NCBI GenBank assembly: GCA_965219925.1
Contig: OZ244795.1
Span: forward strand, 186,001 to 250,000
DNA length: 64,000 nucleotides
Direction: 5' to 3'
Source of the DNA: Bin87 sp965219925
GTDB taxonomy: Bacteria; Chloroflexota; Dehalococcoidia; Lucifugimonadales; UBA3495
Shown here: positions 53,701 to 62,557 of the stretch, piece by piece
How positions within the stretch are numbered: the first letter of the stretch is position 1
Layout: each line of letters starts with the position of its first letter
The notes under the pieces: model-generated
What the model was told of the DNA's origin: nothing
The model's database searches: none
The model's input: the letters and a program-made list of their open reading frames with translations, nothing else
Position numbers and translations under genes: made by a program

Positions 53701-54293
53701 GCGCCGGCGTCCGCGGTGCCGAGTTCGGTTTCCTGGTCGCCGTCGGAACGGACGACGGTGTATCCGGTCAGCGGGTAGGCCGTGTCGCACTGGTCGGCTG
53801 CGGGCACCGTGGATGCCAGCCACGTCAGGTTGACGGTGGCCGTTTTGTCGGTGGACTCGGGTTCTGCTATGGCTCCGGTGAGGTCGCCGGGCGCCGATGG
53901 CTTGTCCGGGACATCTGCGGAGGCCGATTCGGATGCTGGGCTGGCGCCTTGGGGGCTGCGGGCCTCGACGGAGTAGGCGTACGTTGTTCCCGGCTCTACC
54001 GTGTGGTCGGAGAACGTGGTGGCTGCTCCGTTGGCCGAAAAGGTCTGGCCGTCGGCTCTGGTGATGGTGTAGTCGGACACCTCGGCATCTGGTGCATCCC
54101 AACTGATCCGTATGCGGGGTTTCTCACCGTCTGGGACGATCAGGTGGGCCAGGGTGTTATCCGGGGTTTCCGGCGGGCCGGTGTTGGCCGTTGCGTTGCC
54201 TTGGTGGATGACGGTTAGCAGGATTGCAGCGGCTGCCACTACGGCGGCGACCGCAACCCAAGGTCTCTTGGATGGTCTCGGTATTCGCATCAT
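50742..54293 (-). CDS. Giant secreted fibronectin type III repeat protein
   Basis: A 1183-residue exported protein. A signal segment (WVAVAAVVAAAAILLTVIH) is followed by about 12 FN3 domains from residue 45 to the end, each with the conserved Trp (ISWDAP, LSWHAPTAG, LSWTAP, VTWTAP) and Tyr (YRYRVQHRNQYG, YQYRVRAHNSAGNGPWSD). There is no LPXTG motif or membrane anchor. It is probably an adhesive fibre or a carrier for other domains. The C-terminal FN3 pair has a stray copy at 44296. The 5' end and upstream sequence are duplicated at 54420-54660. ATG 54290 is an alternative start. Confidence 0.9.
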   Translation of the reverse strand: MMRIPRPSKRPWVAVAAVVAAAAILLTVIHQGNATANTGPPETPDNTLAHLIVPDGEKPRIRISWDAPDAEVSDYTITRADGQTFSANGAATTFSDHTVEPGTTYAYSVEARSPQGASPASESASADVPDKPSAPGDLTGAIAEPESTDKTATVNLTWLASTVPAADQCDTAYPLTGYTVVRSDGDQETELGTADAGATSFSDNTAAFSTSYTYRVAARNAIGASSSETAVTVFSQPVLPPTGLTASIADPFDGNVSLSWHAPTAGADIVGYSVHRYLGPDPSKGTDTPVTLAGATLDELTTQTLLVDATVEAGVTYSYLVIAYSAHNISEPSNTAAIEAPAAPSGLTATTGDGTIELSWSTPTAGTAVEYRVARQQTDGDWTTLVDTTDSSHSDDTAQPNVAYRYRVQHRNQYGGSTWTASEPVTLVATPGQPTGLSASSEENDNILSWTAPEHSVIDGYRVRHRTGEGAPQTLAENITETSYRHADAAADVTHRYAVQAYNSAGNGPWSEPAESIRVTPPGVPVNVNAALEDGDIVLTWGRPQSVHISGYTVRHQVGDQDEPTESGLLPESQTSYRLADVAGDVTHYMGVKAHNDGGDSPWSDDVEITRVLLPSVPTSVSVAMGATNIVLSWAAPEVGTPDGYHVSYGEEALEERQTVGLATTETAFTHRDNTEGVAYQYRVRAHNSAGNGPWSDTFSATRLLTPGAPTDLSARAQASDIIVTWSPPTTGIVTAYEVEYGVSGTAETATVQMTADQGEFTHIGAQGDTEYNYRVRAHNDAGHGPWAGPATARWVIPPTKPTGVTAVIDGDDILVTWTAPGSAFIDGYRVEHRRQNTADWTRADVPATQLSHRHTGPAAGATYEYRVRAHNAGGNSAWSDVATAVWRQGASPPRLLIFRPFGARMLVRWSSSTSDGVTGYQLQQRIDDGDWTQHDVAGHFLADWSADQSYHDYRMRALIDDQPGDWSAIQRATIATPTAIPTLTANRESAASVRLHWEEPASGAPNRYIIQGKWKDSDTYSNVSAAGGQVTTQRINMGHDSGYTFRVLAQNHVGILGPHQEGVTVTATIPEAAHQWDDIPRSLNISIRDGSAVSLTWYAPERTGHQVDSYRIYRKPISDTRTLGHSYQDHVLIPQTGSAATSYVDYTAEPGVTYEYGVAAYRDGFENPLSPISHRAYARTWE

Positions 54294-54419
54294 CTATCCT
54301 CAGTTTTGGTGGATAGACTTAATGTAGCGAAACACCCCGTTTCTTTATGCTGTTTAGCCCCCTCCCGGGCTTGGCGAGGCCGATTCGTGAGCACGGGAGT
54401 TGGCAAGGTTGTTGCCGAA

Positions 54420-54650
54420 ATTCGGAATTCAATACTGCGGATTTCTCACCGTCGCTCGGTAGCGTCCATGTAAGCTGACCCGGATGTGCGGTTCCTCGCC
54501 GCCGGGGACGATCAGGTGGGACAGTGGGTTGCCGGACATGGCCGGCGGGTCTGTTCCGGCGTTGGCGTTGCCTTGGTGGACAACGGCGAGCAGGATTGCT
54601 TCGGCGGCTATTACGGCGGCGGCCGCAAGCCCATGGTTTAGCGGATAGAT
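54420..54650 (-). pseudogene. 5' duplicate of the FN3 gene
   Basis: Reads GLAAAAVIAAEAILLAVVHQ then GNANAGTDPP and NPLSHLIVPGGEEPHIRVS, matching the N-terminus of the neighbour (VAAVVAAAAILLTVIHQGNA, TLAHLIVPDGEKPRIRIS). The start codon region is deleted and the frame stops after about 65 codons. Upstream bases GGATAGATTTACCGTAGCGG also match GGATAGACTTAATGTAGCGA before the intact gene, so this is a tandem duplication. Confidence 0.8.
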
Positions 54651-55290
54651 TTACCGTAGCGGATGACCTCGGGTCTTTTGGTCGTTTAGCCCGCGTCCCG
54701 GGGTGGTGTGGGCCTGATGTCGGCCTGGTTGCCGGCGTGAAGGCGGAAGATGCGCCAATGCCGTACGACGTTGTGCTTCGGCATCGAGTAGCCGGGCCTG
54801 GGGTCCGTCGAACGACCGGTTGAGGTGACGGAGTGGGCGTCCCAGTTCGTCGACGACGCGTTTCACCAGCCAAGACTGGATGCGATACCGGCTGGGCTTT
54901 CCCGAGTTACCGACGACAAGCCGGCCGCCCCGTTGGTCGGTGGCGGTCGGCACTACGTGGAATGGGCCAAGTGTGGTCAAACGTGGAGGCGATTTCGCTA
55001 CTCGGGATCTGGTTGAGCGGCGGCAGAAAGCGGGCACCATAGCGACGAATATCGTTTCGGCGTTTCGCCAGTCCTTGCCACAGTTTTATACCGTCGGCGA
55101 AATTGCTATGCGGACGGGGGTTTCGGTAACTGGGTCCGATGTCCGACCGGATCGCCCAAGTCAGCCGCCTGGAAATCATCGGGGATATGGGACATCTAGG
55201 TTCCCGTGGACGCATCGCTCCGCGGTCTGTCTAGGAGAGGCTCTCCGGATCCTGAACGGAGAGCCGGAAGACTGGCCGTGCCTCGTTTAA
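54651..55290. other. Decayed stretch without a clear gene
   Basis: Open frames run on both strands (for example MPKHNVVRHWRIFRLHAGN on the minus strand near 54770, and GEALRILNGEPEDWPCLV on the plus strand ending at 55290), but none forms a recognisable protein. Bases 54905-54951 are one copy of the GC palindrome (TTACCGACGACAAGCCGGCC..). I regard the stretch as remnants. Confidence 0.5.
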
Positions 55291-55806
55291 TCAAGCTGGT
55301 CCGCGCGCCCGGCGCTTGGCCATCACGAGGTGTATGGCCTCAATTATGCCGGCGATGCCCCAGGCGGGCAGGGATACGAGCACTATCAGGCCACCCAGAA
55401 ATAGCGCGAACATCGGGAGGTCGGGGCTGTCGACGCAACTTCCGAAGCTGTAGGGCGTGTCGTCGTGGTCGCACGCGGTATGCAAGTAGGCGACAAACCC
55501 TATGGCGACCAGTGACGCGCCGATTGAGGGCAGGGCGAGCGTGACAGCCACGATGTCAGCCCGTCGCCAAGTTGCCCACAGCGAGAGGTGGATCACGACA
55601 GCAGCTGCCCAAACGATAGCCATCGGCAGGAGCAGGCCGCTCCAGATAACGCTGGCGTCCTGTAATTCATGGCCGACGCGGCCGATGCTCAGCATGATGG
55701 GCAGCAGCCAGGCTAAGGGTGCCCACACTGGGCCAGCGAGCGTCCACAGGTAAAACCAGCGCGGGATGCGGCGCATGGCCAATCGGGCCTTCACTGTTTT
55801 GTTCAT
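55291..55806 (-). CDS. Four-helix membrane protein
   Basis: A 171-residue protein with membrane segments (PVWAPLAWLLPIMLSI, VIWSGLLLPMAIVWAAAVVI, IVAVTLALPSIGASLVAIGF, LPMFALFLGGLIVLVSLPAW) and an external loop with two Cys (HTACDHDDTPYSFGSCVDSP). GGGAGCGAGCT precedes ATG 55806. No family is recognised. It is divergent from the membrane gene at 56035. Confidence 0.72.
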   Translation of the reverse strand: MNKTVKARLAMRRIPRWFYLWTLAGPVWAPLAWLLPIMLSIGRVGHELQDASVIWSGLLLPMAIVWAAAVVIHLSLWATWRRADIVAVTLALPSIGASLVAIGFVAYLHTACDHDDTPYSFGSCVDSPDLPMFALFLGGLIVLVSLPAWGIAGIIEAIHLVMAKRRARGPA

Positions 55807-56034
55807 AGCTCGCTCCCTGCGTTGCCCTGCTTGGTCGTTGCGCGCGGGCAGTGTAGCACTGGCTACGACGATTGCATTTGCGGTAGGTGTGGGTGATTTG
55901 TCTACCCCGACATACTCGAGTAGCGAAATTGCCTCAAACGTGCGAACCTCGAAGTGGCGCATTAGGTCAGGCAGTTGCTATACTATTTATCCGTTGGGGA
56001 TCTCTGACGTTTGCCCCGCGGGTTCGGAGGTGTG

Positions 56035-56277
56035 ATGAACGCTTATCGCTGGACGGTACGGGTAGCGCTCGGTGGTGTCACGTTGTTGGTCCTTTGGGGT
56101 GTGTTCGTCGCCGTTGCCCGGATCTTCGACCTGGTCATCGCCGGCGTGTATCCAGAGGCGTGGGTGTTGACCGCCATGATGACAGCGCCGTTCACCATCG
56201 GTACCATAGCTGCTTTAGTTATTGGGACGGCCTTGGTCGAAAAGGTCCTGGGCCGTCGGCGCTCGGCCGCTGCCTGA
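56035..56277 (+). CDS. Small two-helix membrane protein
   Basis: An 80-residue protein with two helices (VALGGVTLLVLWGVFVAVAR and VLTAMMTAPFTIGTIAALVI) and a basic C-terminus (KVLGRRRSAAA). GGAGG lies four bases before ATG 56035. A degraded paralog at 23205-23440 keeps both helices, which supports the gene. Its function is unknown. Confidence 0.75.
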   Translation: MNAYRWTVRVALGGVTLLVLWGVFVAVARIFDLVIAGVYPEAWVLTAMMTAPFTIGTIAALVIGTALVEKVLGRRRSAAA

Positions 56278-56315
56278 TCTCCGGGCTTCATTTCTTGCTG
56301 GGCCATCGTGCGGCA

Positions 56316-56341
56316 ATGGGCGGCTCGATTGAGCCGCCCAT
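56316..56341. terminator. Hairpin ATGGGCGGCTC-GATT-GAGCCGCCCAT
   Basis: Another copy of the repeated hairpin, 38 bases after the membrane gene and followed by CGTGAGTCGTTTTTGG, so it can terminate that gene. Confidence 0.78.
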
Positions 56342-57160
56342 CGTGAGTCGTTTTTGGGTGATGAATGGCACGGCCGGAACGGCCGCTGCCCCTTGGTTTC
56401 AGCTCGTTGTCCCGAAAACGGTGGCGAAGTCCTGACGGGTTCTCTACAAAAAGTCGACCGGCCCTGTTGGCCGGTGACGGCCGGCGTCGCCGTCAGTCTG
56501 CGCCGCTTTCCTGGTCCCGTTACCGGATGGTTCCGCGCTACTGCCGGGTCTCATCCTTTTGGGGCGGGCGTAAAACGAGCTTCGCAACGCGTCGGCGGCG
56601 GCGATGAAGTCTCCTCCGGCAAGGGCGGGGCCCCAGGGTCATCATCTTGTCGCCGGTGACGGCTCGGCCCGGCGCATGGCCCAAGTCCAGGTGTCGGTCA
56701 ACCAGTTGTGGCAGTCCAAGATGCCGGGCTAGGATGGCTGGCAGGAATAGCCCAGCATCGGGCACCAGGTGGTGGTCGTCAAAGGCGATGTGGGTCTGGC
56801 CCGGGTAGATGCGTGGTAGCGTCTATTGGGTGCTCCTTGTTTTGGGACCTGATGTCAAAAATACGGGATCTCCACCGGTTTCGGAGCTCCAGACGATGTC
56901 CCCAAGGTCTTTTGGCTGAAACCCATGACGGCTCTATTTTCGGTCCTGAAAAACGTGCTCTCAGGCCGGTTTAATGCCCGGGATGACTTCTGGGTTGTCC
57001 AAGTGGCAAAAAAGCCGTCACAGCTCGTATTTGTACCCTCTATGGCGATTTCTCAGCAATATCTGATGCCCAGTTTTTGGTTCTTGGGCCGGGGCAGTCT
57101 TGGACATGAAAAACCTGCGCTTCTTTCGGTGCGCAGGTACGTTGCGATTGTTCGGGGTAG
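56342..57160. other. IS remnants and dispersed repeats
   Basis: No intact gene. Bases 56451-56595 match 59028-59165 and 61142-61275 (GC palindrome plus about 100 bases). Bases 56538-56765 on the minus strand read GLFLPAILARHLGLPQLVDR then HLDLGHAPGRAVTGDKMMTL, the N-terminus of an IS1380-family transposase, then lose frame. Bases 56938-57085 are the third copy of the dispersed repeat at 16172. Confidence 0.7.
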
Positions 57161-57183
57161 GGGCGGCTCGGTCGAGCCTCCCA
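57161..57183. terminator. Imperfect hairpin GGGCGGCTCGGTCGAGCCTCCC
   Basis: The most diverged copy of the repeated hairpin, with one mismatch, followed by ATCGTGAGTGGTTTTTGCC. It lies about 90 bases from the end of the broken TIR gene on the other strand. Confidence 0.6.
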
Positions 57184-57271
57184 TCGTGAGTGGTTTTTGC
57201 CCTGGTGTTCGTCAGCGGGCCATCGTTAGCGCGCGGCTTCCTCGTTGATAAAGGAATTCACCGTATGGGGG

Positions 57272-58205
57272 TCAGCGTACTTCGAAAACCATCCATCCAG
57301 ACCTGTTGCTGTGTCCTTGCCGCGACCGTACTTGGGACGTGTTGGTGACCGATGCCAGATACACTTGCTCGCCATTCGCTTGGCGGATTGTAAGCGCGAA
57401 TGGTTCGCCACCGCTCACTAGCTGCATGGCGTGGACCTCGTCTCCTGACCAGCTGTTGCCCCAGTCAAGGCGTACCCTCAGGGAGCTGTCTTCACGTATG
57501 TACTCCAGTTCCTCGTCGGTTGCGGTAACGGAAAACCAATCCGTCGGTGCCGGCGTGAATCCTGCTCTGGTGGGCATTTCGCCTGGTGGCAGTTCTGGAG
57601 TGTCTTGTGGAGCGATGTAAAAGATGCCAAAGGTGCGGCTCTGGGGGATGGCGCCAACGGGTGTGGGTGGTGGAACGGTGGACCGGCTTGCGGTTCCCCT
57701 TACTTTGACCGCAATCTTGCGGGCGATCACTTCGACGCTGTCGGTGAGCGAGTTCAGAGCGAATATGTTGGTGAGGGAAAGGCTGCGCTGCGAGATCTCG
57801 GCCATGGTGAGGCGGTGCCAGATGGGCAGTATCACGCGTTCCCCGGCGTTTTGCCTCGCGACGAGGCCATCAAACTCGTACTGGGGCCAGTGCTTCTCGA
57901 AGAATTTCGGTGAGAAAACCACGAGACCGTAGCGACTCTGCAGTAACCCTTGGTCGATCTTGTCTCGTACGCTGTCGCCAATGTCGTAGCTCCGCTTTTT
58001 GCTGACCGTCTCCGAGAAGGTTGTCCGGCCGTCGTTGTTGCTGCCTGCGTTCTCTCCGGACGTGAAGACCCGGCTGCCCTTGGAACTCCACGGTCTCGGG
58101 TTCGTATTGAACGACCTTGTTGCCGTCTGACACGTCGTTGCGGACCAGCACTCGTTCGTTGTGGGACAGTCCTGGGTCTGTGTTCAGCTAGTTGAACGTG
58201 GGCAT
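57272..58205 (-). pseudogene. TIR-domain gene, multiply disrupted
   Basis: The longest frame (57272-57922) reads VVFSPKFFEKHWPQYEFDGL, then ERVILPIWHRLTMAEIS, a classic TIR-domain second half, followed by about 130 residues of unknown sequence ending GWMVFEVR. Upstream in the same frame, without a start codon, come YDIGDSVRDKIDQGLLQSRY. The true 5' end is in another frame (MPTFN, TAG at 58188-58190, then LSHNERVLVRNDVSDGNKVV), so at least one frameshift and one amber codon break the gene. TIR proteins of this kind deplete NAD in defence. The region of the usual catalytic Glu is not recognisable. Confidence 0.75.
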
Positions 58206-58330
58206 CTCGTGCGACCGAGTAGCAGGAGAAACCGGCGCTACGGCATGGGACTCCAGCCGTAACTCACAGATGTTCACTGTTGACGAGCGGTTTTAGGCTC
58301 ATCGGGTGGTGGGCAGCGACGGGAGTGATG

Positions 58331-58798
58331 TCAGGATCGAGTGAGATTCCAGGGTGGAGCCAAGGCGGAGATCAATTGAGCCTTGCGTTCTCTGCGAACA
58401 GCGCGGCTCTCAATGGAGTGGAACCATACGACAATCTTTGTCCCTTGTTTGGCCTCAGTGAGTATCAGATTGTTAATTCGACAGTGGGTTTGCTGTCCAC
58501 CATCTTGGAGAACGGCTGACGGAGATATGCGGCCTCGGAAGTTCCAAATCCTTGCAAGGTTCCCACTTTCGCCGACATAACGCACGTCGTTGTCACACGT
58601 GATGACATAGACCCCGCCACGTTGCCAACGACTCTCTTGTGCAATCCGAAAACGACAGAATGGCCCCTTGCCATACCTGTGCAGGGAGGCGTTGGGCGCC
58701 GATTCCGGCCTAGATTCAATCAGCGCACCGCCACTATCACGCTCCGGACGTATTGGTCCGACGCATTCGAAAGTTTGGCCCGCAAATCGGCGTTCCAT
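58331..58798 (-). CDS. GIY-YIG nuclease-like protein
   Basis: A 155-residue protein. The GIY-YIG motif appears as GVYVITCDNDVRYVGESGNL (residues about 63-82), followed by an Arg-containing helix (ARIWNFRGRIS) and a late Glu/Trp-rich part (VVWFHSIESRAVRRERKAQL, ISALAPPWN). The catalytic Tyr pair and Gly are present; the metal-binding Glu is probably that of RRERKAQLI. It could cut DNA, as in homing or repair enzymes. It is alone on its strand and appears complete. Confidence 0.75.
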   Translation of the reverse strand: MERRFAGQTFECVGPIRPERDSGGALIESRPESAPNASLHRYGKGPFCRFRIAQESRWQRGGVYVITCDNDVRYVGESGNLARIWNFRGRISPSAVLQDGGQQTHCRINNLILTEAKQGTKIVVWFHSIESRAVRRERKAQLISALAPPWNLTRS

Positions 58799-59437
58799 TT
58801 TACGCTCCTAGCCGCGTGGCAGTGGTATAAGGGAGGAACGAGAAAATTGCGGAACTCCTTTTCCGCTGGGACGATGACTGAAAAGGGTCTACTTCGTGAC
58901 GGATTGCGTCTCTGAGTTTTGGCCGTTCCGGCGATGGCTTTAGTCTTCTGAGTGCAGGGGGCAAATCTCGTCGCCGGTTTACAGACGTAGTCCACACCCG
59001 CCGTCGGTTACGTCTTGCATACTGATGCGAAACCGGCCGCCCGTTGGTCAGTGGCTACCGCCGCCGTCGGTCAGCAACACTTTCATTGTGCCAGCGCCTG
59101 ATGATCCCGCGCTACGGCCGAGCGTCATCAAACTGGGGCGGTGTAAAACTCGTTTCGGCACGCCGGCGTTCCCGGAATGCTCTTCGGCGGCGCGTCCGGG
59201 CGCGTCTGATAGATGCCGCAGGCCAACCGGCGAGTTCGGTGTCGGACGAGTTGGCATTGAGTGCAGGTAGGCCGTGGGTTCTTCGCAGGCTCGGCTGAGG
59301 TGGTCTCGCTTGGATATTGCCCTCGTGCCGGATAGACACTCGGGGTTGTACAGAACGGTTCCTCTTCTATTGCCGCAATTTCGCTCAATGCTCGACGAAT
59401 AGGGCCGTTTCAATCAGGATGCCCTATGTGAACCATG
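58799..59437. other. Stretch without a recognised gene
   Basis: No supportable gene. Bases 59028-59165 are a copy of the repeat at 56451 (ACCGGCCGC..CCGTTGGTCA..., then GGGGCGGTGTAAAACTCGTT), possibly an IS terminus. The remaining open frames on both strands have no domain features. Confidence 0.55.
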
Positions 59438-61110
59438 CTAGAAACCGGGCCGGAAAACCCTGGTTGGGGAGAGGGATTTCGGCGGCAAAGCCGAGACGAA
59501 CAAAATCAGGGACCATAGTTGTCCGAGCCGGACGGCGCTGAAATTGGCCGCCGCATTGGCGACCACAGCGCGGACATCATTGCGGACGACGCGGTCGCCT
59601 GCTGCACCGCCATCGGTACTGCCCAACAGCCCGATTTTGCCCAACACCAGGGTGAGATTGGCCACCGTGGCCGCCAGATACAGCTGGAATTTCGTCTTGA
59701 CCCTACCGAAGTAACGGGCCTGCCGGATGCCCAGCTGGACCAGCCGGGCCAATCTGTGCTCCACTACCACCCGTCGCGCTCGATACTCGTCGTAGTCGGC
59801 GCTTTGCTGCAAGGCCCGGGCCTGCTGCAACATGCCTTCCTGGGGATGGATCAGCACTCTGCGTCCTTTACTGCCTTGGGCCGCAATGCATTCGGGCCGC
59901 AGCGGACATACCCCACATACCGCCCCGTCGAACTGGAAAGCCTGCAATCGATAGACACGACCGGTGCGATCCGTCCGCTTTCCCGCCGGCACGATGGCGT
60001 GGGTAACCTGCCCTGCCGGACAGGTGCAACTGCCCGCCGCCAGGTCAAGGTGAAAGTCATTTTTGGGAAAGTGTTTCCGGTCGGGCCGGCCCGGCGCTTT
60101 GGCCACCAACCGGCGTCCCGCGTCGGCGAAGGTCTGGCGAGTCCCGCCGTCCCCATAGGCGGCGTCGCCCATGGCTTCCTCCACCGGCGCTCCGGTACTC
60201 GCTTCGCTGGCCTCCACCAGTTCCAAGGCCCCCAAATTGTCGGGAGCGTTGCCCGGCAACACGTCCACGGCGGTGATCAACTGGCTGTCGGTGTCCACCA
60301 CAATCGCCGCCTTGTGCCCGTGGCGCAGCTCCGGGGCATGCACCGACAGCATCCGGTCCTTGCTCACCCCATCCCTGATGCTCACCCCGTCATCAGCATC
60401 ATCAACATCGCCATCGCCGCTCTTGCGCTCGACGTCCTGGAGCAGCAACTGTCCCAGCAACTCCGGCCCCATCCACTATGCTCTGCCGCTGGCCGCTGTC
60501 CTCCGGCAATTCCACCCACGCCTGTCGCGCCAGTTCCAGCAGCCGGTCCGCATCGGCCACTATCTCAGCCAACAACGCCGCCCGCGCTTTGCGGTCCGAC
60601 CAGTCAATCACCGCCTCGCCCTTGATGCTGGACCCGAAGTACCGCTCGTACCCCTGACCTTCGGCCCATTCCCCGACAGCGATGTTCGCCACGGCCGCCA
60701 GGACCCGCAACAGTTTGACGATCCCGTCCGCCAGCAGATTGTAGGTGTCCTGCACCGCGCCCCGTCCCAGGATGTAGGTCGTGTCCAGCGCCACCCGCAT
60801 CCTACGCTTTTTCAGGTAGCCCGACTGCCGCGCCAGGCGCAGGCTGCCCTCGAATACCTCCCGCACCTTGTCGTGCAGTATCAGCTGCGCCCGGAACATC
60901 TGCAGCGTGCTCTTGGCAAAGGGTACTCTTGGCCAAAGGGTCTATCCTCAATCTCAATCCCCAGGGCGACCCCCGGTCGTGGCCGAGGGCAGGCTTTTCC
61001 ACCGGATGTCGAAGTCAGCCCTCGCCTTGGCCTCGGCGTCGCTCACCTGGTCGTAGGTCTGCAGCAGCAGCGCCGTGGCCGGCAGGCTGGGCGGCACGCT
61101 GTCCCGTCCA
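59438..61110 (-). pseudogene. IS1182-family transposase, frameshifted
   Basis: Three consecutive pieces in different frames. First, near 60940-61110, LPATALLLQTYDQVSDAEAK and FDIRWKSLP. Second (60402-60899), AQLILHDKVREVFEGSLRLA and MRVALDTTYILGRGAVQDTY. Third (59438-60472), KAAIVVDTDSQLITAVDVLP, AMGDAAYGDGGTRQTF and VCPLRPECIAAQG with the late ARYFGRVKTKFQLYLAATVA. These are the DDE-transposase features of IS1182-type elements. Frame breaks near 60920 and 60470 make it inactive. Terminal repeats could not be defined. Confidence 0.82.
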
Positions 61111-61141
61111 TTGTCCGGATGCGCTACTGGTTGGGCTGTAC

Positions 61142-61275
61142 CGGGTTACCGACAAAAAGCCGGCCGCGCCGTTGGTCGGTGGCGGCCGGCGTCGCCGTTG
61201 GGCGGCGACAACATCATTGTGCCGGTGACGGTCGTTTGCGTGCCACCGCCGGGTGTCATCAGGTTGGGTAGGAAA
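61142..61275. repeat. GC palindrome and adjoining IS-end-like repeat
   Basis: TTACCGACAAAAAGCCGGCC followed by GCGCCGTTGGTCGG and GGCGGCCGGC forms a hairpin; the next 80 bases (ATTGTGCCGGTGACGG ... GTGTCATCAGGTTGGG) resemble 59090-59150 and 56500-56570. Shorter copies of the palindrome lie at 10792 and 54905. Confidence 0.68.
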
Positions 61276-61366
61276 CAGGACACCCCGAATTTCTTCCGGA
61301 AACAGCCCCTGGGCGCGTCATAGGCACTCTGGGGTCTTCTGGCCATTTGCGACTGGTTCCGGCGCC

Positions 61367-61981
61367 TCAGGCGGGTTCGATGCTGTGCAGGTAGAGGGTC
61401 TTACGGTCCCGCCACAACGGGTCCAGTTCGGTGACTTCAGCGCACTTGAATCGGTAACGTTTGCCGATCTGTAGGCCGTCCAGTCCAGGCCCGAAGGGGG
61501 CGGTCTTGCCGGTCTTTACTCCACTGTCGGTGAGCAGACTCCATTCGCCCGCACTGCGGCTAACCCGGTCAACCTGGCCGGTGAGTTCAACTACTTTGCC
61601 CTGTTCCACGGCGCGCTGTATGGCTTTGCCGTCAGCCGGTTCCTGGGGGCCTAGGAAGTAACCGTCGTCGGGAAGATAGTCGGATTCTGCCAATGGCGTT
61701 GACTGTGGCACCAGTGCTTGTGGATCATCAATGTTTCCTTCGGGCGTCGTGATGTACCATTTACCCTCGGGTGTTTCCAACAGCAGAGTGCGCAGGTCAA
61801 CCTGACCCGCGCGCAGATCATCGAGACGGTCGGGCCTGACGCCGACCACCAGGTAACGGTCGTAATCTCCCTCTTTGTCGATCATGTCGCCGACGTAGTG
61901 ACCTCCAATGGGGTCGCGGGCAGCGAAGGTCAGGATGCCATCGTAGTATTCGAGAATTTCGGTTATGTTGATGGTTTTCAT
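61367..61981 (-). CDS. Conserved protein of unknown function (possibly DUF6575-like)
   Basis: A 204-residue soluble protein. The first 60 residues, ILEYYDGILTFAARDPIGGH, then DRYLVVGVRPDRLDDLRAGQ, VDLRTLLLETPEGKWYI, resemble a family that I tentatively recall as DUF6575; the second half is beta-rich (ELTGQVDRVSRSAGEWSLL, YRFKCAEVTELDPLWRDRKT). It overlaps the stop of the gene before it (ATGA), so the two are translationally coupled. Remnants of its last codons occur at 19725 and perhaps 10930. Function unknown. Confidence 0.8.
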   Translation of the reverse strand: MKTINITEILEYYDGILTFAARDPIGGHYVGDMIDKEGDYDRYLVVGVRPDRLDDLRAGQVDLRTLLLETPEGKWYITTPEGNIDDPQALVPQSTPLAESDYLPDDGYFLGPQEPADGKAIQRAVEQGKVVELTGQVDRVSRSAGEWSLLTDSGVKTGKTAPFGPGLDGLQIGKRYRFKCAEVTELDPLWRDRKTLYLHSIEPA

Positions 61982-62355
61982 GGTACCACCACTCGGCAGT
62001 TGGCCAGGATGTCGTAGTTAGCCAGCGGCCACCAAGTATGATGAGAACGTCGGCCCGTTGGCTGGATGCTTCCCGCGCCTGATGCCAGGGTAACCCGACA
62101 AACCGCCGTTCCTCTGAGGATTCCTCTTGTTGACAGCTGTTCGGCAACATTCCGGCTGGCGAAGACCGACAAGCCTCGGGTTTGACATTCGGTGTCGTCT
62201 CGGAAGACACGGTCCGGCTGTTCGGCCTGTTGAGACTGGAAGTCGTCATGGGCGGGCGGATGGTTTCGCACCAGGCGGTACACAACCCGCGGGAAACCGA
62301 TTTCCTCGGCTTCGTCGGGTGGGCAGTCGTCGGGTAAAGGTTCACGATAGGTCAT
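61978..62355 (-). CDS. Conserved protein, partner of the 61367 gene
   Basis: A 125-residue protein. It reads FPRVVYRLVRNHPPAHDDFQ, GLSVFASRNVAEQLS and ending SHHTWWPLANYDILANCRVV with no membrane segment. The pairing with the downstream gene by a 4-base overlap and the conserved HTWWPL ending suggest a fixed two-gene unit. No function can be assigned. The 200 bases before it (62356-62557) show nothing. Confidence 0.78.
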   Translation of the reverse strand: MTYREPLPDDCPPDEAEEIGFPRVVYRLVRNHPPAHDDFQSQQAEQPDRVFRDDTECQTRGLSVFASRNVAEQLSTRGILRGTAVCRVTLASGAGSIQPTGRRSHHTWWPLANYDILANCRVVVP

Positions 62356-62557
62356 GGTAGCGGTCGGATGCTGGTCGCCTTCAGTTTAGCCCGTGGCACA
62401 GAACGGTTTCCAGCCGCAGGTGCCTGAGTTGCGGGTTGCGTTTTCCATGGTTCGGGCGAGGCGTCGACCGTACCAAGGTCAGAATTCCTGATGTATGGTC
62501 ACGATGAGCCGTTTGTCCAGTTGTGGTACGCCACTATCGTCTTCAGCGAGGTTGGTG

